Source: Elmis aenea
Taxonomy: Eukaryota; Arthropoda; Insecta; Coleoptera; Elmidae
Direction of reading: 5' to 3'
Length of the DNA: 64,000 nt
NCBI GenBank assembly: GCA_947652605.1
Contig: OX393577.1
Coordinates: 2,356,868-2,420,867 of the forward strand
The first letter of the stretch is position 1. Each line of letters opens with the position of its first letter. Below the pieces are notes generated by a model. That model was not told where the DNA came from. It made no database searches and worked only from the letters and a program-made list of their open reading frames with translations. This document shows, piece by piece, positions 38,301-48,670 of the stretch. Made by a program: the position numbers and the translations under genes.

Positions 38301-40309
38301 GAACATTCTTTACAGATAAAATGGTGCAAAGTTTTTAAAAAAATCTTAAACGGTTCCGGAGAAAAACGCAAAAAACGAGTTCTTTGTATAAACGGTTTTC
38401 CCTATGTTAAACGCCTATGCAAGTCGCATGGATGTAGTTATACAGATATACCACAACTTCTCAAATCATGGCGCTTATGCAGGGGTTTCGTTTTTGGCGT
38501 TTTTCTCCGGGACCGTTCAAGATTTTTTCAAAAACTTTGCACCATTTTATCTGTAAAGGATGCTCGCATTGGTAAATAGAAAAATTTCGATTGTATCTCT
38601 GACGGTTTCATGGCCAACGCGATCCCAAAAATTACCTTTATTAATCATCATTTCAGTTTTTTCCCTATTTTTCCGGAGGATATGGCCAGTGGCACGTATA
38701 ACTCTGGAAAAACATTTAGTTTTGATGTCCTTGATGCAATAAACACAGCCTTAATTAAATTCTAGAGACACGTATCGTTACCCTTCGTTGTTAGTTGCCA
38801 CAAAAACACACTTCTCTGCTAATTTGACCATTCTATCACTAACGGTAATTCCTTTCGACAAAAAATTATTTTTAATGTAAAAATAACTGATTTTTAATTA
38901 AACACTTCTACATTCATATTACTTTTATCTTTTTCTCTGCTTTCCGTACATAAATTTATTTGTTTTTTCTAATTAAAAAATACTTTCTTATAAAGCTTTA
39001 TCCAGGAAAAACAATGTCAGTTTATTTGTTGATATTAATAGTTTTGTGTTATTGTTTTTAAAAAATCGTTTTTTAAAAGTATCTGGACTTTACCCTTTTG
39101 CCGTTCACCGACTCAGTTTTATTTTGAGTCTAAAATCATTCACATAAATTAAACCTTCATTAATAATTTGTATGATCATGTAACATTAATAAACTTTTAA
39201 GATATGAAGAAACGAGAGCAAATTTATTGGAAGATCTGGCAATTCGATTAGTAAATGAAGATTTTAAATGGCTAGTAGCCGCTCCAGAAAATTTAAGTTT
39301 ATACGCGTTTGTTGAAAATTTGTATGAAACAAGTATATTACCAAATGATGCAAAATATGACGTATACCGAATGTTTGAACAAATTGAAAAGAAATACCAT
39401 AAGGCATTGCTTAGAATGGACTCGTTGCCTAACTATGCTGTGCACAACTGTGAGGTAGTATGTTATGAAGAAGAAGCAAGGATTTTCAAAATCGCCCAAG
39501 AAGCTGACGTAAAGGTCGGCCAATGCATAAAATTAAATAAACAAGTAGCCCGAATGTTGGGAAAGAACATAACAAAAAGAGTTGGAAAAGGTAAGAAATC
39601 TGCAAAATGTAATTATTTTTCTAAAGTTGCGTTTACCCTTATAGTTTTGCACGTAGTTTTGCCGATTTGGTTTTGCCATCAATCCATTTTACATGTGCTT
39701 GTTTTTGTGTTTTCCTTCGTTTTGCGACTTCTAGATGCCAGGAGACGATATGAGAAATTGTAGCAAACAATTCATAACAGAAGTAATCGATTTGTACAAA
39801 ACTTTACACAGCTTGTGGCAGGTGGTCCTCCACATTCATCAAACGTTTTTTAGTCACCTGATGTTTCCGTTTAACTCAATATACTGCAGAGAATGCAAGG
39901 TACTCTAGAACTAGATCGCCATCCATTGAATGCGTATACAAGCCAGCTAGTCACTACTTATTGTTAGCGTTTGATCGACGCAAATTATCTTGGTAAAACC
40001 ACGTGCAAAACCGTAAGTGTAAACGGGTACGCGGTACGCGATCATGTGCAAAACCAAGTCATCAAACCCATAAGTGTAAACGCACCTTAAAGTAACGCAT
40101 TACTCAGACTATTATAATGTTTTTGTCACCTAGAATTAAAATGGCGATCTCCTCCTAAAGATATTAAAATACCTCCACCGGTACCCCCAAGAGAACTAAC
40201 AGAAGAGGAACTGGATGAACTGTTATATTTTACAAATTACTGTGAGCACAGTGATAATCTTAAAGATTACGGTATAGTACTAACAGCTACTCCGAAATCT
40301 TCTTTTTGA
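35341..40309 (+). CDS. Cfap100: CFAP100 (CCDC37/MIA1) homologue, copy B, three exons
   Basis: Predicted join 35341-36542, 39202-39590, 40134-40309: 588 residues, the same length as copy A, with GT-AG introns at the same positions and phases (2, 1). Seen: NERNIFTEKSPYVYPTTLE (62-80), a coiled-coil DUF4200-type region at about 154-280 ending KLYQKFLYLISPISWR, LYFETPKQL (335-343), a helical second exon with LSLYAFVENLYETS, and a C-terminus KWRSPPKDIKIPPPVPP followed by LTEEELDELLYFTNYC. Exon 2 reads on past its donor at 39591 as a spurious tail. Divergence from copy A is substantial over the whole protein, but both frames are open, so both copies look constrained. Intron 1 holds two foldback elements. 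AATAAA at 40314-40319 lies only a few bases after the stop. Role inferred: docking of inner-arm dynein I1/f in flagella or cilia. Confidence 0.85.
36672..37262. mobile_element. Foldback element in intron 1 of CFAP100-B
   Basis: Inverted arms of about 120 bp share GTGCGTAATACGTAAAAAGT, ACGTAATGAA and GGCTTGTTTGTAG..GCAGC, then ACATAACCTC. The outer margins are short-period GTAGATAGTA/TAACTACTAA tracts. The left arm is interrupted by a small hAT-like MITE (36779-36978), and the right arm preserves the uninterrupted sequence. No ORF. Confidence 0.8.
36779..36978. mobile_element. hAT-like MITE of 200 bp nested in a foldback arm
   Basis: The ends CAGGGCCG and GGCCCTG are inverted, with GGGCCCCGG-rich subterminal tracts. 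The flanks AGGGCAGC (36771-36778) and TGGGCAGC (36979-36986) match at 7 of 8 bases. The other arm of the host foldback shows the empty site, with a single GCAGCACATAACCTC. Confidence 0.75.
38117..38752. mobile_element. Large inverted-repeat (foldback) element in intron 1 of CFAP100-B
   Basis: Arms of about 265 bp (38117 to about 38380 and about 38485-38752) are inverted copies starting AAGGCTGTGTTTATTGCATC. They include CCAGAGTTATACGTGCCACTGGCC and CAAAGTTTTT-type stretches, with a loop of about 105 bp. No ORF and no clear target duplication. Confidence 0.8.
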
Positions 40310-40458
40310 TAAAAATAAAAATTAAAACTTACTTAATTTTTTGTGTTATTTTTAATTCATATCGGTCTTCTTTTCCATAAAAACATCCTGTCTACGCCAC
40401 TGCTAAGTATACTCTGCAATTTGCAATTTTCCGCTTTTCGCAATGTTTGTAGATCGTA

Positions 40459-40891
40459 CTTATGAGCAAATTTATCCCGAGAATAAATCAAATTACGCGC
40501 CAAACGGTGGTAGATACGAAAAAAGTCAGGAGACACTTTTTGTGTAAAATAAAATGCTCTAACCACAAGTTGGAGTTTGATTTTAAACAGGGCCGTACTA
40601 GTTTTTTTATAAAATTTATTGAAACTGAACCCCCACAACTCCGCCACTGGTTGCTTGTGGGGCTTGACATTCTCACCGAATGTGGTAACCTGTAAGGTGG
40701 TGCTGTATACCAAATTTGGTTTAAATATACCTACTGGTTGGAAAATGGTTAAAAAGTATAGTTTTTTTTCGAAATTTTTTAACACCTTTAAAATGATGCG
40801 TTTATGGACCCATCTTGGTATGGAATATTCGCTTTAAAATAAGTTTTTGTATCGACGGTTAAAGTCCTCTACAAAAAAGTGGACCACCCTG
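40459..40891. repeat. Interspersed repeat downstream of CFAP100-B (related to 31050-31510)
   Basis: Collinear with the repeat in intron 1 of CFAP100-A, including GGGCTTGACATTCTCACCGA and the GGACCACCCTGTA right end. Open frames over it are not conserved between the two copies and are not genes. Confidence 0.7.
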
Positions 40892-41276
40892 TATATTAAA
40901 CACCCACGACCCGTATTTGGTTTTCCAAAATTTGGCAAACCTAGGATAAACCCGTTTGATTAAAAATAATATTAAAGTACAACTATATTAATAATAATCG
41001 AATGAAAGAAAAAAAAAGAGTTTATAAATAGGTTGAGTGTCACCACTGACAGATGAGCTTGCCTAGTAATCCCTAATTTTTTTTCCGTACGTTCTAATAG
41101 TAATAGTCCAACGGAATAAATCATCACAATTGTTAAAACAAAGTATATTGGTCAAACTTTTTGTTTTAGTTAACTGCATGTACGTCCAAGCGGTTATACA
41201 GGTTCCTTTTAGTAACAAACAAATAATACAATTAACAATGTTTAAAAACTTTAAAAAAAAAACTAAAAACGAGTTT

Positions 41277-41349
41277 TGGAGGCGCCGGGCATCGATCCCG
41301 GTACCTCTCGCATGCTAAGCGAGCGCTCTACCATCTGAGCTACGCCCCC
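41277..41349 (-). tRNA. tRNA-Ala-AGC: tRNA-Ala (anticodon AGC)
   Basis: Read on the minus strand, a 73-nt cloverleaf starts GGGGGCGTAGCTCAGATGG. The 7-bp acceptor stem GGGGGCG/CGCCTCC contains the G3-U70 wobble pair that defines tRNA-Ala. The D arm is GCTC/GAGC, the anticodon stem CTCGC/GCGAG with loop TTAGCAT (anticodon AGC), the T arm CCGGG/CCCGG with an A-type loop, and the discriminator is A. No intron. A TTTTT Pol III terminator lies about 8 bases beyond the 3' end. All stems pair, so it is probably functional. Confidence 0.96.
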
Positions 41350-42645
41350 AGTGTGATTTTGTAAGATACATAAGTAGCATATAAATATATATTTATTTTA
41401 AATATATATTTTTATTTGTACATTATTGAAATGAAAAGTCTCACAACATTTTTAAATTAATGATGCATATTGCTCGCACAACTCTATTCTCTATTTATTT
41501 TATTTATTGAAACAACTGCGTAACAAATTTATAAATCATAAAATATTTATCATATATTTGGAATTAACATTTATTTGTGCATATCTTTTACATTTTTTCC
41601 TGCAGATTCTGATTACAATGACGAAATGCTAAATCAGATGTGTGATTTAATTTTTTTTTAAATTTTAAACCAAGTTTATTGCCAGCCCCTAAGCGCACAA
41701 AAAAATCTAACAAATAATAGGATAATATACTAAAATTGACAATGTTTCATCTTAAATTAGGAAATGTCTTTTCCAGTTTGCCACTTTCAAAGTTTTTAAT
41801 CTGTCTTATACGTTGAATTATTTTAGTGGCTCCTGACGAAATGTTTTTGTCAAACAATTTTCGATTAATACTTTAATTTTATAAAATGATTTTCCGTTAG
41901 TAACTTTTGTAATGATCTTTTTCGATATATTGAATTATGTAAGTGCTAGGGAATGCCTGAATAACAACATCACTAACTACTATATGATAAAAATAATTAA
42001 TAATAGTTCTGTTGAATGAATTGATTTAAGTTTTAAAACAAATATTTAAAGCAGTTTTTTGAATTATAATGCTAAAAGTCACACTTGAATAATGTTTCAA
42101 ATGCCTTGCTGTTTCTTTGAATTCATCTGTTTGTTTTGTTACCAACAATATATTTCACCACCAAACAAATCAAAATAATGAAACAGGGGCTTAAAACACA
42201 ATCAAAACTTTTCGTTTATTATAGCTTCTTGCAGTTGAGCGGAAACCAGACATGTGTGAAACCCCACAGCTGGCTTTTGCCCCCTTACACACACAAACCT
42301 TAAACAAATCTTTAAAACCAGACGGTGCTCCTAAATAAGAAACACCATGTGACGATAAAACCTGTAAGCCAAATGCATATTTTTATTCTGTGATACGTCT
42401 TTTTCATTAATAAATAAGATACACAACTCTAATAAAAAATACGAATTTACTTTTACTAATGATACGAATTTTTATGCTTAAAACAATTATTACTTTACTA
42501 TCCAAAGCTCTGAAAATGTATGTAACTCAAAACAACTTTATTAAGAGATTTTATTAAGTACTTCTTAATTTGGCTTACAAAGCTTATTTTGTACAGGATG
42601 AAAATTTTCTAGCAGTGGACAAAAAAGATTAAATAGTAATTTTAT
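41350..42645. other. AT-rich intergenic DNA, no gene seen
   Basis: AT-rich DNA with no recognisable gene and no clear terminal repeats. Confidence 0.4.
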
Positions 42646-42652
42646 TTCTTAA

Positions 42653-43320
42653 GAGGTAAATAAGTTAGTCATAGTTCTAAAATTACCTGGACATGTTTAG
42701 GTAACATAGTTGAAGCCGTTTTCGTCAATTTTAGCAAAAGACGCTCAAGCGTCGGTACCTCTTTTGCAATATATACCGCATATTTGAACGATAACATTAA
42801 TACCGTAAGACAACATCCCCCATATAAGATACAATAACGAGAAAATTATTAGTCATAATTCTAAAATTACCTGGGCATGTTAAGCGAACATAGTCGAAGC
42901 CGTTTTTGTCAATTTTAGCAAAAGACGTCCAAGCGTCGATACCTCTTTCGCAATATATACCGCATATACAAACGATAACATTAATACCGTAAGACAACAC
43001 CTCGTATATGATGCAATAACAGGAAAATTATTACAGTCATGGTTCTAAAATCACATGGACATGTTAAGCTAACATAGTCGAAGCCGTTTTTGTCAATTTT
43101 AGCAAAAGACGCCCAAGCGTCGGTACCTCTTTTGCAATATATACAGCATATATAAACGATAACATTAATACCGTAAGATAACACCTCGTATAAGATACAA
43201 TAACTAGAAAATTATTAAAATCATTGTTCTACCTGAGCATGTTTAGCTAACATAGTCGAAGTTGTTTTTGTGAATTTTAGCAAAAGACGCCTAAGCGTCG
43301 GTACCTCTTTTGCAATGTAC
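42653..43320. repeat. 184-bp tandem repeat, about 3.6 copies
   Basis: Units begin near 42665, 42849, 43031 and 43216 (spacing about 184 bp). They share GTTCTAAAATTACCTGG, CATAGTCGAAGCCGTTTTTG, CAATTTTAGCAAAAGACG and GATAACATTAATACCGTAAG. Each unit carries a hairpin, GCAAAAGACGC..GCGTC..CTCTTTTGC. The last unit is truncated near 43320. Copies differ at scattered bases and small indels, as in an ageing short satellite array. Confidence 0.9.
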
Positions 43321-43556
43321 ATGAATAAGATTCTTTTGAAATGGACTAATTGACAAGGGGTGCATGACGCTTCACAGTGACAGTGAGGCCAAGGACTATA
43401 TTGATGAAAACTGGTTCAGAACCGCTGTCTTAAACATTTTCAGTGTCTGACATAATAGTGAAGATATAAAACGTTATAAGAAAGGCCGAAATAAACTGTT
43501 TTGACGACCACTCTAAAACTGTAAATGAAAAATATTTTCGTAAATACTTCTGAGAT

Positions 43557-43939
43557 CAGTGGCGTACGCAGAAAAATATTTCGGGGAGGGGATATTGTTT
43601 TAATTTGCAAAAATAATACTGACTTATTTCAAACGGGGCATGGTAATGGTAAAATTAGAAAATTACCCAGGGGCCAAGACACAAAAAGTGAGTTGTAAGG
43701 AAAAGGTGCGGGGGCCCAGGGGGCGGTAGCCTCCCAGTTAACAGTGCTATAGGCATTTTTTTTTTAATTTTTAAGGTAAAACGTACCCAAAAATTGCATT
43801 TATCAGTAAAATATGCAAACATATTATATATTTTAAATGTATTTTATTTGTTTGGAAATGCAGTAATTATAATTTCAGTCGTTTTCAAATTTTCGGGGGG
43901 GATTTATCCCCCTAATCCCCTCCCCTGCGTACGCCACTG
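43557..43939. mobile_element. hAT-type MITE, 383 bp
   Basis: The inverted ends CAGTGGCGTACGCAG / CTGCGTACGCCACTG are perfect over 15 bp. They are flanked by a perfect 8-bp duplication TCTGAGAT (43549-43556 and 43940-43947). The interior has GGGG/CCCC-rich subterminal tracts and no ORF. Confidence 0.92.
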
Positions 43940-43949
43940 TCTGAGATTG

Positions 43950-45100
43950 CCTCAAAATACATTTTCGGTAACTTAAGCGATTCTTTATCTTTAATAATAA
44001 GCGAGATACTCATGTAACCTATCGAATTTGGACCACCCTGCACAACAACAAAAACTATCATTTGAATTTTTCTTAAACATTTTTTCGACTACGAAAACTT
44101 TTTTCAGATTTGATTTTCGGCATGGAATTAATTACATGCAACTTTGTTCGTGCGAAAATTCTATAAATTAAAAAGAACTTTTGTCATTTTCATGCCGGTT
44201 AAGTTAAAATGATCAAGGTGTGCATCTTTCACTATTTACGGAAGACATTCTATCAAATTAAGCGCTAAAGTTTTTATCTATATGATTTAATAGCATCATT
44301 ATTTTTCATGTTACGCATATCGTCTCAAACATAAACTTTTATTATTACTGATAAAGAAGTTCAAATATGTATTTTACAAAGCCATAAACGTATAAAGTTC
44401 GATTCAACGACAATAACGATTTTACAACCCCAGTTTGCGTGTTCAACCTCATACAAATAAATAACGTTGTCAGGCTAACAGCATTCTATTTTAAAGAACT
44501 CCATACATGGACCGTACGAACTCCATTGCTGTCGTGTGAGTGGAAAGTGTGGAAGACAAGTAAGACAAACGTTTACTTGCAGTACAGTTTAAATTCGAAA
44601 ACTTACGTAAATGAACAGGAAGACTCTAGCAACTGGTTGCCTAGCAGACAATCGATTTAACATATCTTTCGCATCTCGAAAACTGCTAGCGGATGGAGAG
44701 ATTAAAAAATAGTTAAATTAATAGGATCATTGGCAAGATTACACCTAGCCTGCTTTCTAATGGTTTTTCTAAAACGTTTAAATATTGGCAGACTAGAAAT
44801 ATTACGAGGCTACACTCATCAAAGAAAGGGTATGCGCTACAGTTCTTAGTTATTTAAACATCAACATCAAGGGTTTTATTTTAAAATTAAGTTAATAAAA
44901 TAATTGAAAAAACTAACACAAAATTTAGATACATTAACAATAATTGTAATTTAGGCTACAACAATTATAGAAAATGTGCTCCATTCCCAAGTTGGAAATA
45001 ACCCAATCGATCATTAAAGTGTCATAATGAATTCTGGAGCATTTGTGGCGTAATACGATTTATTTCTTCTTCTATTCATTTCCATTAGGGTATGGACTTA
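43950..45100. other. Intergenic DNA, no gene seen
   Basis: A lone GGACCACCCTGCA MITE-end fragment lies near 44030. Otherwise there is no recognisable feature; a 73-codon frame at 44439-44660 has no known motif. Confidence 0.4.
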
Positions 45101-45164
45101 GTACACATCTCTGTATTACTCCCTCTGTTGTTTCGAAATCCGCCGACTACCCATTTTTATATCT

Positions 45165-45410
45165 CAAGTAAGAATTAAACCTGACAGAATCACGAGAAAA
45201 ATAATGGAAATTTGAAAACCATCCAAAAAACAAAGAGAGAGACCGAGAATAAAATGGATTGATCAAATAAGGGAAATGAGGTTAGAAAAAGGAACAACAG
45301 TAGAAGAAATGAAAACACTAGCAAAAGACAGAAGGGTATGGTGGAAATGGACCCAGAACACCAAACCACCCTCCGATGCCTGAAAAGGCAAAAGCAGTCG
45401 AGAAGAAGGA
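45165..45410 (+). mobile_element. LINE 3' end (RTE-like), decayed
   Basis: A broken frame reads RVKPDR-like sequence and then RPRIKWIDQIREMRLEKGTT and VEEMKTLAKDRRVW, a C-terminal signature of RTE-like endonuclease/reverse-transcriptase elements. It has an internal stop and no RT core. It is a different family from the other RTE-like fragments here. Confidence 0.65.
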
Positions 45411-45912
45411 TTCCAAATTTAATTGTCGTTCAAAAATTTTAAAGGTTTTTTTGCCTAAAATCAATCGTTTTAGAGTTATTTACGTTTAATATTGACAAAG
45501 TGCATCAGACTCACATTAAACTAATTGTACTAGAAAGGATTAACCACTGAAAAATCTAGAGAGTCAAGTTGGTTGACACTAATATTTTCTAATGAACCCT
45601 TATAATGTATAAACTGTTGTCTTCCCCAGCAAGTGGAGGTAATTACAGTTTGTTAAGAGTTGTTTATCACTACTTGGTAATACGAATGATTAACTTTAGT
45701 TAATAATTTGAAAGACGTATCATTTATTACAATATTTCTAAGTGGTTAATAGATATAAATTTTACTCAAAGCAAATTTACGAAATATGTTGCTATAATAT
45801 CGATGCCAATATGCGAAACATACTAAAGCTCAATTTATAAAAGGTTTATTTATATCCATTATTTTTTTTAACTATTTTATTAGTCTTGTCTTATAACCGG
45901 TTGTATCTGAAA

Positions 45913-46576
45913 CAGTGGCGTAACAACCACAGCGTGGGCCCTGGTGCAGTCTTTGAATACGTTCATAAAATATATACCGGGTGTAAATGAATTGTGGTAC
46001 ACCCCCTTTTTTCCTTTAGTTTAAATTTTAGGTAAATGAAATTTTAGACGTATGATATGTGCAAAAAAACCTAGTTTTTTGAGCACATGCATACAATTGT
46101 TTCACTTCCGGTTTCGCCGGAAATGACCCCAACTTTGTTATTTCAAATGGAACACCCTGTTTTTTTTACATTTTTGGAAAGAGGAAGCGATTTGGGATAC
46201 AACTGCTTTATTTTGGTTAATTTTTATAACCTCAAATAATTTTTTAAACTAAATTTAATTTTTTAGTGCAGTTGCATCCAAAATCACTTCCTCTTTTAAA
46301 AAATGTAAAATATACAGGGTGTTCCATTTAAATTAACAAAGTTGGGGTCATTTCTGGCGAAACCGGAAGTGAAACAATTGTGTGCATGTACTTCAAAAAT
46401 CCGATTTTTTGCACATAGCATATGTCGAAAATTTCATTAATCTAAAATCAAAACAAAGAAAAAAGGGGGTTTATTTACATCCGGTATACACTTGTTAGGC
46501 ACGGGTTCCAAATATGCCCCCGAGCTCTGGGTCCTGAAGCAGTTACACCACCTGCATCCCTAGATGATGCGCCACT
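45913..46576. mobile_element. hAT-like MITE interrupted by a foldback
   Basis: The ends are CAGTGGCGTAAC on the left and GCGCCACTG on the right. The flanking octamers ATCTGAAA and AGCTGAAG match at 6 of 8 positions, an aged duplication. GGGCCCTGG-type subterminal sequence is seen on the left. A TA-flanked foldback (45977-46484) occupies its interior. Confidence 0.55.
45977..46484. mobile_element. TA-flanked foldback element, 508 bp
   Basis: Inverted arms of about 220 bp begin CCGGGTGTAAATGAA (left) and CCGGATGTAAATAAA (right complement). Both contain TTTTTTGCACAT-type sequence, a CACTTCCGGTTTCGCCGGAA module (46104 and 46345 regions) and GGAACACCCTGT. TA flanks both ends. Confidence 0.78.
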
Positions 46577-46589
46577 GAGCTGAAGCGAG

Positions 46590-47380
46590 GGTTTTATCAA
46601 TTACTCATCAAATTTTGGTGTAAAATCTTTGAAATTGCTTGTGGTTTTTACCTGGAGTAATTTGCAGTTTTAGCGTCAAAATTTCATTAAACTGTTAAAC
46701 CTCTTAAATCAAGAAACTAAGGCATTCTTAGACTGGATGGAGCAGAAATAAGTTATTTGTTGTTATTAATTTCTTAGCTGAGCAGCTGAAGAATTGCTTT
46801 TAATAAATCGATGACTTGTACAGGTTGATACACATTACTTACTGTAATTGAAACAAATTCAATTGAAGTCGCTGGACCGTCTACGAGTTTTGCCCGTGTT
46901 GGGATAAGCGAGGTCATCAACTGGCTCACCGTACATTTTTGATTTTCTTGTTATGAAGTCATATAAACAGGTGATCGTTCAACTCCGCAAATGGGTGCTT
47001 TTGCGTGAAAATGCTTGCAAAAGTATACATTATACATAACTGTTACAAATTATTCATGTGTGCATGGGTGTTTTAGAGACAATAAAAAATAACAAGTCGG
47101 TTAAATGCGAGAAAGTTGCCGAGTAAAATAGTAATTTAATGGTAATTTAATATAAAAAACAGTCAAAACAGGTCTGCGCGTTCTAAATGCGACGATTACT
47201 ATGGGTAATTTATAAACAATTAGAAATAAAAAGTCTGCTAAACGAGACGCGAGTTAGGTATTTTAAAATAATTTAATGGGCTGTTATTTTAACAAATACC
47301 TAAAAGTAGCTGCTTATTCAAATCTTAACCGGATTTTCCCGGGACAATAAGCATTTTCCGAAAAAAAAATTATTATTATT
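46590..47380. other. Intergenic DNA, no gene seen
   Basis: No coding frame, RNA gene or bounded repeat could be supported. Confidence 0.4.
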
Positions 47381-47386
47381 TATTTA

Positions 47387-48090
47387 GTGATGAGTCCTTC
47401 TACTGTAAGGTGTAGGACTGTTGAGTTGTGTTGTGCTGACTTTTATCATGTTTTTCTGTCTTGTGCTAGCTTTTTTATGTCTTCCCATTTGATGTTTCTA
47501 TCCGCTACTGCTTTTTTAACTTCTTCTTGCCAGGTTTTTCTCGGTATACCTCTTTTGTTTTTCCCTGTGATCTTGCTTCATAAGCTTTTCTGGTTAACCT
47601 TTCTTCTTTCATCCCATAAATGTGACCCAGCCATCCCAACTGCCTTTCTTGTATTTTTGTTTCAACTGATTTTATCTTTAATTGTTCTCTATATGAAACC
47701 ATTTCTTATTCTACCTTTTTCGGTTTTTCCTTGGATTTTTCTTAGAAATCCCATTTCAGCTGCTTTTACTTGGCTACTATTTTTATTTGTGAGTGTCCAC
47801 GTTTCACTTCCGTATAAAAGTGCCAAATAAGTTACTACCTATTTGATCACTTCCACTTTTGTTCGTTTTGGGACTTCTCTATTTCCAAAAAATGTTGTTC
47901 TTAAACTGTTAAATATTCTTCCCACATTTCCTGTTCTTTCGCTTATTCCCTTGTCCATTTTTCCATTTTTCTCTATGATCACTCCTAAATATTTAAAGCT
48001 TTCTACCTGTTTCAACCTAAGCCCATTTAAAGTGATGTTATGCCCTTTGTTCTCTGTTGTACGATAATAGTTTTAGTTTTTTTTTTTGGA
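47387..48090 (-). mobile_element. RTE-like LINE 3' portion
   Basis: Read on the minus strand: LNRLRLKQVESFKYLGVIIE-like sequence, then ...GNVGRIFNSL, KRTKVEVIK, YGSETWTLTNKNS-like, FLRKIQGKTEK, then REQLKIKSVETKIQERQLGWLGHIYG and a KAYEARSQGKTK...EVKKAVADRNIKWEDIKKLAQD tail. This is the connection and thumb region of an endonuclease/reverse-transcriptase LINE, with stops and frameshifts. The same family occurs at 58468-61660 and 55744-55875. The plus-strand frame over it is antisense only. Confidence 0.8.
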
Positions 48091-48099
48091 ATTTATTTT

Positions 48100-48670
48100 C
48101 ATATTAATTTTTTCCAATTCCTGGTTTAGAGTTTCTAGATTATGTTGCAAATATAAAATACGCTAAAATGGACTGGTATAGAAACCTGAATACCTACAAA
48201 CAATAAGTTAATCGTTTACATGGGTATTAAATTATAAAATATGTTAACTGCTTTAATGTGATCATTGGGAAATTTTAAAAATAAAATCACATCAGCTTGT
48301 AGTTTATGTGTGGAGTAGCCGTCCTATAAACAAAGTGATTTGTAAATAAATAAATCCGAAAAGGGAGAGTAAGAAGTCCCAGGATACTCATAAAACGTTT
48401 AGTTAATTTAATGAACCATTGAACTACACCTGTGCGTTTTGTGGCGAACACATTCCACTTGTCAGTTAGTAGGTCAGTCATCCTCTGTGAGCAAAGATAT
48501 TGCGGTCGCGACAGTATTTTATAGCATCATCTATTAATAATAATAACCTAGATAAGAAACTGTGCGAGAATCAATTTGCTTTTTTTAAATAAAGGTGCAG
48601 TGAATGTTTGCATTGCGGTATCGCCAGTAAACTCAATGATTAAATTTTTACTTAGTTGAGGTTTTTGTTT
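48100..48670. other. Intergenic DNA, no gene seen
   Basis: A short minus-strand frame at 48481-48287 has no recognisable content. Confidence 0.4.

Noticed and set aside
39591..39763. Hydrophobic tail continuing CFAP100-B exon 2
   Set aside because: It lies after a good GTAAG donor, and the homologous copy A exon ends at the same point; it is intron read-through, not a membrane segment.
40357..40837. Several frames over the repeat downstream of CFAP100-B
   Set aside because: The related repeat at 31050-31510 does not keep any of these frames open in the same way.
42653..43320. CRISPR-like array or hammerhead-bearing satellite
   Set aside because: The units are contiguous with no variable spacers, and no CTGANGA...GAAA core is present in them, so neither idea holds. 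It is a plain tandem repeat.
47387..47830. 147-codon plus-strand hydrophobic frame resembling a membrane protein
   Set aside because: It is the complement of an RTE-like LINE whose protein is recognisable on the minus strand.
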